This document shows positions 8,186-16,639 of a DNA stretch of 63,063 nt, one piece after another. The DNA comes from Burkholderia pseudomultivorans. Its GTDB lineage: Bacteria; Pseudomonadota; Gammaproteobacteria; Burkholderiales; Burkholderiaceae. Made by a program: the position numbers and the translations under genes. The DNA lies in contig NZ_CABVPP010000044.1 in NCBI RefSeq assembly GCF_902499075.1, positions 1 to 63,063 on the forward strand, given 5' to 3'. The notes under the pieces were generated by a model, which ran no database searches, had not been told where the DNA came from, and saw only the letters and a list, made by a program, of their open reading frames with translations. Every line of letters begins with the position of its first letter. The stretch's first letter is position 1.

Positions 8186-9112
8186 ATGGCCGCTGCATTT
8201 CCGGAGATCCTCGCGCTCGGCGAGGCGATGATCGAATTCAACCAGTCGCAGCCGGGTCGCGCAGAGTTTCTGCAGGGCTTCGGCGGCGACACGTCGAACT
8301 TCTGCATCGCCGCGTCGCGCCAGGGCGCGTCGACCGGCTTCGTGTCGGCGGTCGGCGATGATCCGTTCGGCCGCCTGCTGGGCGATCTGTGGCGCGCCGA
8401 AGGCGTCGACACGACCTTCGTCCGGATCGATCGCACGGCGCCGACCGGCGTGTATTTCGTCACGCACGGTGCGGACGGTCACCAGTTCGACTATCTGCGC
8501 GCGGGCTCGGCCGCGAGCCGCTATGCGGCGGCCGATCTGCCGCTCGACGCGCTGGCGGCCGCGAAGGCCGTGCATCTGTCGGGCATCAGTCTCGCGATCA
8601 GCACGAGCGCGTGCGACGCCGCATTCGTGGCGATCGACCATGCGCGCAGCCGCGGCGCGAAGGTCAGCTTCGACACGAATCTGCGTCTGAAGCTGTGGCC
8701 GTTGCCGCGCGCCCGCGCGGTGATGCGCGAAGCGCTGCGCCAGACCGACATCTGCCTGCCGAGCTGGGACGACGTCACCGCGCTCACCGGCGCGGACGAC
8801 CGCGACGCGATCGTCGACGCGATGCTCGAACACGGGCCGCAGGTCGTCGCGCTGAAGCTCGGCAAGGAAGGCGCGTATGTCGCGACGCCGCACGAGCGGC
8901 GCGTCGTGCCGGGCTTCGCGGTCGAGGCGGTCGACGCGACGGGCGCAGGCGACTGCTTCGGCGGCGCGTTCGTCGCGCGGATCGTCGCCGGCGACGATCC
9001 GTTCGCGGCCGCGCGCTACGCGAACGCGGCGGCGGCGCTGTCGACGACGGGCTACGGCGCGGTCGCGCCGATTCCGCGCAGCGACGCGGTCGCGCGCCTG
9101 ATGCAGGGTTGA
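8186..9112 (+). CDS. kdgK: PfkB-family sugar kinase, probably 2-dehydro-3-deoxygluconokinase
   Basis: A 308-residue carbohydrate kinase of the ribokinase/PfkB family, likely phosphorylating 2-keto-3-deoxygluconate. The N-terminal part has the sugar-binding GGD-x-SNF motif, and the second signature DATGAGDCF (near residue 253) holds the catalytic Asp and anion hole. It starts 3 bases after rimO and so is co-transcribed with it, although the functions are unrelated. A second kinase of the same family, for 2-ketogluconate, is at 50165. Substrate is assigned from overall resemblance and could be another sugar acid. Confidence 0.8.
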   Translation: MAAAFPEILALGEAMIEFNQSQPGRAEFLQGFGGDTSNFCIAASRQGASTGFVSAVGDDPFGRLLGDLWRAEGVDTTFVRIDRTAPTGVYFVTHGADGHQFDYLRAGSAASRYAAADLPLDALAAAKAVHLSGISLAISTSACDAAFVAIDHARSRGAKVSFDTNLRLKLWPLPRARAVMREALRQTDICLPSWDDVTALTGADDRDAIVDAMLEHGPQVVALKLGKEGAYVATPHERRVVPGFAVEAVDATGAGDCFGGAFVARIVAGDDPFAAARYANAAAALSTTGYGAVAPIPRSDAVARLMQG

Positions 9113-9201
9113 CGCGCGCGTCCCCGCCGCCGCGGCAACTCGGCGGCAGGCCGCGCATCGCTGCGATTGACGAGCGAATCTGAAGCAAGGAGCAATACAA
9201 C

Positions 9202-9747
9202 GTGGGTCGATATCCGCAATGGCAACGGGTGCTCGTTGTCGCATCCGTACTGGCGGCGGGCGTCGCGATGAACGCTGCGGTCGCGGCACCGGCGGCTGTG
9301 CCGGATGCGCAGCAGCAGGACGATACGGCGCCCGCGCGGCCGCTGCGACCGAATCCCGAATTCGCGCGCCTGCCGCGCTACGAAGGCACGCTCGGCGGCC
9401 GGCCGATCGTCGTGCATCTCGGCCCGAAGACGGACGAGGAAGGCGTGCACGGCGAATACCAGTTCGCGGACACCGGCGAGGTGATCCTGCTCGCGGGCGA
9501 CCGCGACGGCGACACGCTCGAAATCGAGGAGTCGAACGACGGCACCAACATCACGGGCGTGTGGATCGGCCGCTTCGACGCGACGGGCGACCTGAAGGCC
9601 GACCGGATGAACTCGGACGAATCGGATCCCCAGCCGGTCGTGCTGCATCCGGCGCCGGCGAAGCGCGCGGCGCTGCAGGTGCGTGACGGTCGCGTGCAGG
9701 AGATCGAAACGGTGGGCGGCATCGTGAACCTGCGCACCGACGACTGA
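9202..9747 (+). CDS. Exported protein of unknown function
   Basis: A 181-residue protein with an N-terminal signal peptide (hydrophobic LVVASVLAAGVAM, cleavage likely after AVA at about 29). The mature part is acidic and beta-rich, with no known domain that I recognise. Start is GTG at 9202, with AAGGAG 9 bases upstream. Probably periplasmic. Confidence 0.7.
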   Translation: MGRYPQWQRVLVVASVLAAGVAMNAAVAAPAAVPDAQQQDDTAPARPLRPNPEFARLPRYEGTLGGRPIVVHLGPKTDEEGVHGEYQFADTGEVILLAGDRDGDTLEIEESNDGTNITGVWIGRFDATGDLKADRMNSDESDPQPVVLHPAPAKRAALQVRDGRVQEIETVGGIVNLRTDD

Positions 9748-9860
9748 GCCCGTGCTGGCTCGGTGCGCGTGGCGCGCATTGTACCGGGCCAAACGCGCCG
9801 GTTTTGGCTAATCTACCGGCATATTCCGCAACCGTACGGCCGTTTGCCCGGCTTTCCGTC

Positions 9861-11042
9861 ATGACTGCATCCACTCCCAAGCGCACGCTGCAAACCCGTA
9901 TCGTTCAACCCGACGACGTCATTCCGGAAGGCTTCCGTTCGTTCGTGCCGCCGGTCGCGCGCGCGTCGACGGTCGTGTTTCCCGACCTGGCGACGATGCG
10001 CCGGCTCGACTGGCGCAACGACAACCAGTGGCGCTACGGGCTGCACGCGACGCCGACCTCGCTCGCGCTCGCGCAGCGGCTTGCCGACATCGAGGGCGGC
10101 ACGCATGCGCTGCTGCAGCCGTCGGGCCTCGCGGCGATCATGAACGTCTACTTCGGGATCGTGAAAGCCGGCGACGACGTGCTGATACCGCACAACGTGT
10201 ACGGTCCGAACGCCGATTTCGGCAACTGGCTCGCGAAGGATTTCGGCGTCACCGCGCGCTTCTACGATCCGCTCGTCGGCGCCGGCATCGCGGACCTGAT
10301 CCAGCCGAACACGCGCCTGATCTGGATCGAGGCGCCCGGCTCGGTGACGATGGAAGTGCCCGACGTGCGCGCGATCACCGCGGCCGCGCAGGCGCGCGGG
10401 ATCGTCACCGCGATCGACAACACCTATTCGGCGGGCCTCGCGTTCAAGCCGTTCGAGCACGGCGTCGACATCTCGGTGCAGGCGCTGACCAAGTACCAGT
10501 CGGGCGGCAGCGACCTGCTGATGGGCGCGACGATCACCGCGAACGCGGAGCTGCACGCGCGGCTGAAGCTCGCGCGGATGCGCTGCGGCGTCGGCGTGTC
10601 GGTCGACGACTGCTCGCTCGTGCTGCGCAGCCTGCCGAGCATGCAGGTGCGCTTCGACGCACACAGCCGCAGCGCGCTGGCGCTCGCGCAGTGGCTGAAG
10701 GCGCGGCCCGAGATCGCGACCGTGCTGCATCCGCAATTGCCGGATTGTCCGGGGCACGAAGCGTTCAAGCGCGATTTCACGGGCGCGGGCGGGCTGTTCT
10801 CGGTGGTGTTCGACGCGCGTTACAGCGCGGAGCAGGTCGACCGCTTCGTCGAGGCGCTGGAACTGTTCGCGATCGGCTGGAGTTGGGGCGGCGCATGCAG
10901 CCTCGCGATGCCGTACGACGTCGCGTCGATGCGTCCTGACTGGCCGCATCGCGGCACGCTGGTGCGGTTCTACGTCGGTCTCGAGGACGAAGCCGACCTG
11001 CGCGCGGACATCGAGCGCGCGATGCAGGCGGCGCTCGGCTGA
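9861..11042 (+). CDS. metC: Cystathionine beta-lyase / Cys-Met metabolism PLP enzyme
   Basis: A 393-residue PLP enzyme of the Cys/Met metabolism family, which in MetC cleaves cystathionine to homocysteine, pyruvate and ammonia. The PLP lysine is Lys211 in ALTKYQSGGSD; the WRYGLHATPTS segment is the usual substrate/PLP-phosphate region. Start at 9861 (Met-Thr-Ala-Ser) is preferred over one 19 codons earlier because the upstream part lies outside the family alignment. A strong terminator follows at once. It could act on other sulfur amino acids; the family name is more certain than the exact substrate. Confidence 0.85.
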   Translation: MTASTPKRTLQTRIVQPDDVIPEGFRSFVPPVARASTVVFPDLATMRRLDWRNDNQWRYGLHATPTSLALAQRLADIEGGTHALLQPSGLAAIMNVYFGIVKAGDDVLIPHNVYGPNADFGNWLAKDFGVTARFYDPLVGAGIADLIQPNTRLIWIEAPGSVTMEVPDVRAITAAAQARGIVTAIDNTYSAGLAFKPFEHGVDISVQALTKYQSGGSDLLMGATITANAELHARLKLARMRCGVGVSVDDCSLVLRSLPSMQVRFDAHSRSALALAQWLKARPEIATVLHPQLPDCPGHEAFKRDFTGAGGLFSVVFDARYSAEQVDRFVEALELFAIGWSWGGACSLAMPYDVASMRPDWPHRGTLVRFYVGLEDEADLRADIERAMQAALG

Positions 11043-11061
11043 TCCGGTCTGCCGAAAAAAC

Positions 11062-11098
11062 AAACGCCGGCGCGATGCACCATCGCGCCGGCGTTTTT
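11062..11098. terminator. Bidirectional intrinsic terminator between metC and serB
   Basis: A perfect 16-bp stem (11062-11077 with 11081-11096) around a CAC loop, flanked by AAA on one side and TTTTT on the other, so it ends both the rightward metC and the leftward serB transcripts. Confidence 0.92.
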
Positions 11099-11117
11099 CT
11101 TGGTGCGCTTCGGCGCG

Positions 11118-11963
11118 TCAGAACAACCGCAGCAGACCGTCGAGCCCGACGTGATCGAACGCGACCGTCGCCGCGTTGCGCACGACCGGCTTCGCGTGGA
11201 ATGCGACCGACAGGCCGGCTTCGGCCATCATCTTCAGGTCGTTCGAGCCGTCGCCCATCGCGATCGCGCGATCCGGCGCGATGCCGAGCGATGCGCACGT
11301 ATCGCGCAGCATGCGCGCCTTCACGTCGGCGTTGACGATCTCGCCGAGCACCTTGCCGGTCAGCTTGCCGTCGACGATCTCGAGCGTATTCGCGTGCGCG
11401 TAGTCGAGGCCGAGACGCGCCTTCAGGCGCTCGGTGAAGAATGTGAAGCCGCCCGACACGAGCAGCGTCTTCAGGCCGGCCGCCTTCACGCCGGCGAGCA
11501 TCGTCTCGGCGCCCGGCGACAGCTGCAGCCGTTCGTCGTACACGCGCTCGAGCGCGGCCGCGTCGAGCCCCGCGAGCAAGGCGACGCGGCGCGTCAGGCT
11601 TTCGTTGAAGTCGCGGATCTCGCCGCGCATCGACGCTTCGGTGATCGCGGCAACCTGTTCCTTCAGCCCGCAGAAATCGGCGATCTCGTCGATGCATTCG
11701 ATCGTGATCAGCGTCGAATCCATGTCCATCACGACGAGCCCGAAGTCGCCGAGCGTGCGGCCGGCCTCGACGAACGCGAAGTCGAGCGCGTGCGTGCCGC
11801 AATACGCATCGATGTCGGGACGCTGCGCGGGGCTGACGTCTTCGATGCGCAGCGCGTGGTCGTCGGTCTGCACGATGCGGGTGCCGCGCGACAGCGCGAG
11901 CAGCGGTTTGCGATGCGCGTCCGACAGCGGCGCGAGACTCTGGATGACGAGGTTCTGGGTCAT
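11118..11963 (-). CDS. serB: Phosphoserine phosphatase SerB
   Basis: A 281-residue HAD-superfamily phosphatase for the last step of serine synthesis. Motif I is DMDSTL (nucleophile and acid Asp), motif II is LVSGGFTFF (Ser), and motif III/IV is AMGDGSNDLKMM. A short N-terminal regulatory region precedes the HAD core, as in other proteobacterial SerB. The start at 11963 (Met-Thr-Gln-Asn) matches the family; the frame is open much further upstream only because of GC-rich codon bias. Confidence 0.95.
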   Translation of the reverse strand: MTQNLVIQSLAPLSDAHRKPLLALSRGTRIVQTDDHALRIEDVSPAQRPDIDAYCGTHALDFAFVEAGRTLGDFGLVVMDMDSTLITIECIDEIADFCGLKEQVAAITEASMRGEIRDFNESLTRRVALLAGLDAAALERVYDERLQLSPGAETMLAGVKAAGLKTLLVSGGFTFFTERLKARLGLDYAHANTLEIVDGKLTGKVLGEIVNADVKARMLRDTCASLGIAPDRAIAMGDGSNDLKMMAEAGLSVAFHAKPVVRNAATVAFDHVGLDGLLRLF

Positions 11964-12133
11964 GACGGGATGGTTGGAAGCGAATGAAACGCGTGCGCGG
12001 CCGGAGCGCGGCCGCCGGCGAACGCGGGCCCCGTTCGGTATCGGGCGGTCGCGTCGCGAACGCGACATTGTAGCCGTTTGGCTGCGCGCCGCGTTCGGCT
12101 CGCCGTGTCGGGGCCGCGCGCGAGGCCGCCGCG

Positions 12134-13078
12134 CTATCGCGCGTCGTCCCGATCCCAGTACGGCGGATCGCTGAAATGTTCGGCCAGAAACGCGATGAAC
12201 GCGAGCGTCTTCAGCGGCACGTGTGCGCGGCTCGGGTAGACGGCCCAGATCGCGACGTCTTCCGCGAACGGGTAGTCGTCGAGCACGGTCACGAGCGCGC
12301 CGCTCGCGAGCAGCGGGCCGACGTCCCAGGTCGACTTGATCGCGATGCCGAAGCCGTCGACCAGCGCTTCGCGGATCGCCTCGCCGTTGCTCGCGACGAG
12401 CCGGCCGCCGACCCGCACGGTCAGCGGCCCTTGCGGCGTCGCGAACGACCAGTCGCGCTGGTCGCCGAGGATCACGCACTCGTGTTGCTCCAGATCGGCC
12501 GGATGACGCGGCGTGCCGCGTTCCGCGAGATACGCGGGCGAGCAGCACAGCACGCGGCGGTTCACGGCGAGCTTGCGCGCGACCAGCGTCGAATCCTTCA
12601 GCGCGCCGAGCCGGATCGCGACGTCGTAGCCTTCGTCGACCAGGTCGACGAGCTCGTCGGACAGTCGCAGGTCGAGCGACACGGACGGATAGCGGCGCAG
12701 GAACGCGGGAATCACGGGCGCGACGTGCTGGCGGCCGAACGACGACGACATCGACACCTTGAGCCGCCCGTACGGTTCGCTGCGGCCGTGGCCGACCGAT
12801 GCGCGGGCGGCGTCGGCGGCCGACAGCAGCGCGGCGGCGCGCGCCATGAAAACTTCACCGTCCTGCGTGAGACTGATGCGGCGCGTCGTGCGGTGCAGCA
12901 GCCGCGCGCCGAGCTGGCGCTCGAGCTGCGCGATGCGCGCGCTGGCGACCGCGGCCGACACGCCGAACTCGCGCCCGGCGGCCGTTACGTTCGCGAGCAG
13001 TGCCGCGCGCACGAACAAGCCGACGTCGAGCAGGTCGAGCGGCTTGTCGGGCGCCGGGATCGGTGGGTCGGACGACAT
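12134..13078 (-). CDS. LysR-family regulator, divergent from alcohol dehydrogenase
   Basis: A 314-residue LysR-type regulator. The winged helix-turn-helix is at about residues 18-75 (NVTAAGREFGVSAAVASARIAQLE), and the effector-binding domain occupies about 105-305. It is transcribed away from the zinc-type alcohol dehydrogenase at 13202, and a perfect 21-bp inverted repeat lies 10 bases before its start, so it probably controls itself and that gene. Effector unknown. Confidence 0.9.
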   Translation of the reverse strand: MSSDPPIPAPDKPLDLLDVGLFVRAALLANVTAAGREFGVSAAVASARIAQLERQLGARLLHRTTRRISLTQDGEVFMARAAALLSAADAARASVGHGRSEPYGRLKVSMSSSFGRQHVAPVIPAFLRRYPSVSLDLRLSDELVDLVDEGYDVAIRLGALKDSTLVARKLAVNRRVLCCSPAYLAERGTPRHPADLEQHECVILGDQRDWSFATPQGPLTVRVGGRLVASNGEAIREALVDGFGIAIKSTWDVGPLLASGALVTVLDDYPFAEDVAIWAVYPSRAHVPLKTLAFIAFLAEHFSDPPYWDRDDAR

Positions 13079-13088
13079 TATTTGGAAA

Positions 13089-13109
13089 TTCCTGAAAATG
13101 TTTCAGGAA
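13089..13109. promoter_or_regulatory. Inverted repeat, probable LysR operator
   Basis: TTCCTGAAA and TTTCAGGAA are perfect inverted arms of 9 bases separated by ATG. This sits in the 123-bp gap between the divergent LysR and dehydrogenase genes and fits the T-N11-A type of LysR site. Confidence 0.65.
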
Positions 13110-13201
13110 ATATAGCGGTTTTCTCGAAAGATCGCGCGGCCTACGATGGCAGTCATGGGGCCGCGCTGCGGCCCGCCGATTTCCGATCAAGGAGGTTCGA
13201 G

Positions 13202-14218
13202 ATGAAAGCCGTTGGACTGACCCGCTATTTGCCGATCGACGACCCGCAGGCGTTGCTCGACGTGGAACTGCCGCAGCCCGTGCCGGGCCCGCGCGATCTG
13301 CTCGTGAAGGTCGAGGCGATTTCCGTGAATCCGGTCGACACCAAGGTGCGCGCGCCGAAGCCGCAGGTCGAGGACGCGCCGCGCGTGCTCGGCTGGGACG
13401 CGGCCGGCACCGTCGTCGCGGTCGGCGCGGACGTCACGCTGTTCCGGCCCGGCGACGCGGTGTTCTACGCGGGCAGCATCACGCGGCCCGGTGCGAACAG
13501 CGAGTTCCACACGGTCGACGAGTGGATCGCCGCGCTGAAGCCGCGCACGCTCGATTTCGCCGCGTCGGCCGCGCTGCCGCTGACCGCGCTGACTGCATGG
13601 GAAGCGTTGTTCGACCGGCTGGGCGTGTCGCCGCAGGGCGCGGACGCCGGCAAGTCGGTGCTGATCATCGGCGGTGCGGGCGGCGTCGGCTCGATCGCGA
13701 TCCAGCTCGCGAAGACGCTCGGCAGGCTGCACGTGATCGCGACCGCGTCGCGGCCGGCATCGGCCGACTGGGTGCGCGCGCTCGGCGCGGACCAGGTCGT
13801 CGACCATTTCGGCGATCTGCCGGCGCAGTTGCGCGAGGCCGGTCATTCGAACGTCGACTACGTGCTGATCTTCAACGACACGGACCGCCATTTCCCGGCG
13901 GCGGCCGAGGTGATCCGGCCGCAGGGCGGGATCTGCACGATCGTCGAGAATGCCAAGCCGGTGCCGGTCGAACTGCTGAAGGCGAAGAGCGCCGCGTTTC
14001 ACTGGGAATTCATGTTCACGCGCGCGATGTTCGAGACGCCGGACATGATCGAGCAGCACCGGATCCTCGGCGAGGTCGCGCGGCTGGTCGACGGCGGCAC
14101 GCTGCGCACGACGCTCGGCGAGCAGCTCGGCACGATCAACGCCGCGAACCTGCGGCGCGCACATCAACGGCTCGAAGCGGGGCGTGCGATCGGCAAGCTG
14201 GTACTGAGCGGTTTCTGA
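13202..14218 (+). CDS. Zinc-type alcohol dehydrogenase-like / quinone oxidoreductase family protein
   Basis: A 338-residue medium-chain dehydrogenase of the NADPH-dependent quinone-oxidoreductase branch. It has the N-terminal GroES-like fold (about 25-125) and a Rossmann domain with IIGGAGGVGSIAIQLA (near 155). Zinc-binding cysteines of classical alcohol dehydrogenases are missing, so it is probably a zinc-independent enone or quinone reductase despite the family name. AAGGAGG is 7 bases before the ATG. Likely controlled by the divergent LysR protein. Confidence 0.88.
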   Translation: MKAVGLTRYLPIDDPQALLDVELPQPVPGPRDLLVKVEAISVNPVDTKVRAPKPQVEDAPRVLGWDAAGTVVAVGADVTLFRPGDAVFYAGSITRPGANSEFHTVDEWIAALKPRTLDFAASAALPLTALTAWEALFDRLGVSPQGADAGKSVLIIGGAGGVGSIAIQLAKTLGRLHVIATASRPASADWVRALGADQVVDHFGDLPAQLREAGHSNVDYVLIFNDTDRHFPAAAEVIRPQGGICTIVENAKPVPVELLKAKSAAFHWEFMFTRAMFETPDMIEQHRILGEVARLVDGGTLRTTLGEQLGTINAANLRRAHQRLEAGRAIGKLVLSGF

Positions 14219-14377
14219 ACCGGCGTCGCACGTACGGACGCATCGCCGCGAACGCAAGCGGGGTAACACCCGATGCGTTCGCAACGCATCCGGTGCCGCT
14301 TGGCGGTAGACTGGCAACGCATCATGCATCGATAACCGCGCGGCACGCGCGTGCCGCCGTATACCAAGGAGGTCAGC

Positions 14378-14929
14378 ATGAGCCAACGCAGCTTGTCAGT
14401 CGCCGCATCGTGGTCGGTCGTGTTCGCGGCGGCCTGCGTCAGCGCGAGCGTGTTCGCCGCGCCGCCCGTCAAGGGCAGCCTGAAGGGCGGCGGCACCGGG
14501 CAGCTCGACTACACCGTCAAGGTCGACTCGAAGACCTTCGGCAATACGCAGGAAACCCGCAAGATCCGCTCCGGCGAGACGGACGACTTCAACTGGAAGT
14601 CGGTGCCGCCGGGCGGCGCGGTCGCGATGCCGGACGGCTGCCCGAACGCCGACAACCTGCCGCGCGACGCGAACGGCGCGATGGTGCGCCAGACGCAGGT
14701 CCGGCTCGCGCCGTCGGTCGACGCGAAGGGGATGGCGAACGTGCAGATGAGCTTCCAGGCGGCCGCGCCGAAGGGCACGCGGACCGTGACGGCCGGCGGC
14801 AAGTCGCTGCAATGCCCGGACGTGGTGTCGGTGAGCCAGGTGAAGTGGCTGTCGCTGTCGACCAACGGCGGCTCGAAGTCGGTCACGCTGAGCGACGGCA
14901 CCAAGGTCACGCTGTCGATCAAGCACTGA
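14378..14929 (+). CDS. Exported protein of unknown function
   Basis: A 183-residue protein with a signal peptide (SWSVVFAAACVSASVFA, cleavage near 28) and a mature beta-rich domain with two widely spaced Cys (PDGC, LQC) that could form a disulfide in the periplasm. The start at 14378 follows AAGGAGG by 5 bases; an earlier ATG lacks this. I do not recognise the family. Stands alone between the dehydrogenase and the convergent fetB. Confidence 0.75.
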   Translation: MSQRSLSVAASWSVVFAAACVSASVFAAPPVKGSLKGGGTGQLDYTVKVDSKTFGNTQETRKIRSGETDDFNWKSVPPGGAVAMPDGCPNADNLPRDANGAMVRQTQVRLAPSVDAKGMANVQMSFQAAAPKGTRTVTAGGKSLQCPDVVSVSQVKWLSLSTNGGSKSVTLSDGTKVTLSIKH

Positions 14930-14985
14930 GCGTCGTGCGCGGCCCGGCGTGACGCCGGTTGCGCGCACAACGTGCGTGCCGCCCG

Positions 14986-15785
14986 TCAGGTCGCGCGCTC
15001 TTCGAGCCGCGACGCGAGAAAGCGGTGGTCGGCCGAGAACAGCCGGCGATAGGTCATCAGCACCGCGCCGACCGTGCCGAGCGCCGACGCCGCGGCGATC
15101 AGGAACATGATCACGATCTGGTAGCGCACCGCCTGCAGCGGCGACTGGCCGGCCAGCACCTGGCCGGTCATCATCCCCGGCAGGCTGACGACGCCGACCA
15201 CCGCCATCTGGTTCAACGTCGGCAGCATCCCTGCGCGCACGGCCTGGCGCGCGGCATCCTGCGCGGCTTCCCAGCGCGTCGCACCGAGCGCGAGCGCGGT
15301 TTCGACACGATCGCGGCGCGCGGTGAGTTCCTCCATCATCCGCTCGACGCCGAGCGACACGCCCGTCAGCGTATTGCCGAGGATCATCCCGAGGATCGGG
15401 ATCGCATATTGCGGTGCGTACCACGGATGGATGCGGATCACGACGAACAGGCCGATTGCCGCGACGAACCAGCTGCTGCACCAGATCGACGCGATGCTGT
15501 CGACGCGCTGGCCGCGATACGTGTGCTTGCCGCGTCCCGCGCCGGCGAAGCCGGCGATCAGCGTCATCAGCGCGGTGAGCGGGAGCACCACATACCAGTG
15601 AGGATGGCCGAATACCCAGCCGAGCACGTAGCCGATCGCGAGCAGCTGGACCACGGTGCGCACGGCGGCGAGGCCGAGCTTGCGGCCGAGCCCGAGCGAC
15701 AGCGCCGCCGAAATCGCGCCGTTGATCGCGACCAGCGCCGCGGCGATGCCGACGTCGACGAGGCTCAGGTCCTGCAGCGCGGGGC

Positions 15786-15789
<4 letters not shown>
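14986..15789 (-). CDS. fetB: FetB-type ABC transporter permease (UPF0014)
   Basis: A 267-residue membrane protein with about six to seven helices, of the UPF0014/FetB family, which with FetA forms a putative iron exporter linked to oxidative-stress resistance. The start at 15789 overlaps the fetA stop by 4 bases (ATGA), so the two are translationally coupled. The cytoplasmic EALALGATRWEA-like loop (ETALALGATRWEA) contacts the ATPase. Confidence 0.9.
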
Positions 15790-16487
<698 letters not shown>

Positions 16488-16639
16488 GTCACAAATGAAA
16501 AAAAGCGTTAATGTGCCGGAGCAGTGTCGGCGCGTGCGTCATAATACCTATTGAAAAGCTCGCGCGGGTGTCGTGCGCCGTCTGTCCACGTAGCGGCCCG
16601 GCATCGCGCGGCTACTTGCAGAACAACAACGGAACCGCC

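Noticed and set aside
6812-9289. Very long leftward open frame opposite rimO and the kinase
   Set aside because: Mirror image of GC-rich codon bias; Arg/Ala-rich translation without domains, while the opposite strand encodes clear families.
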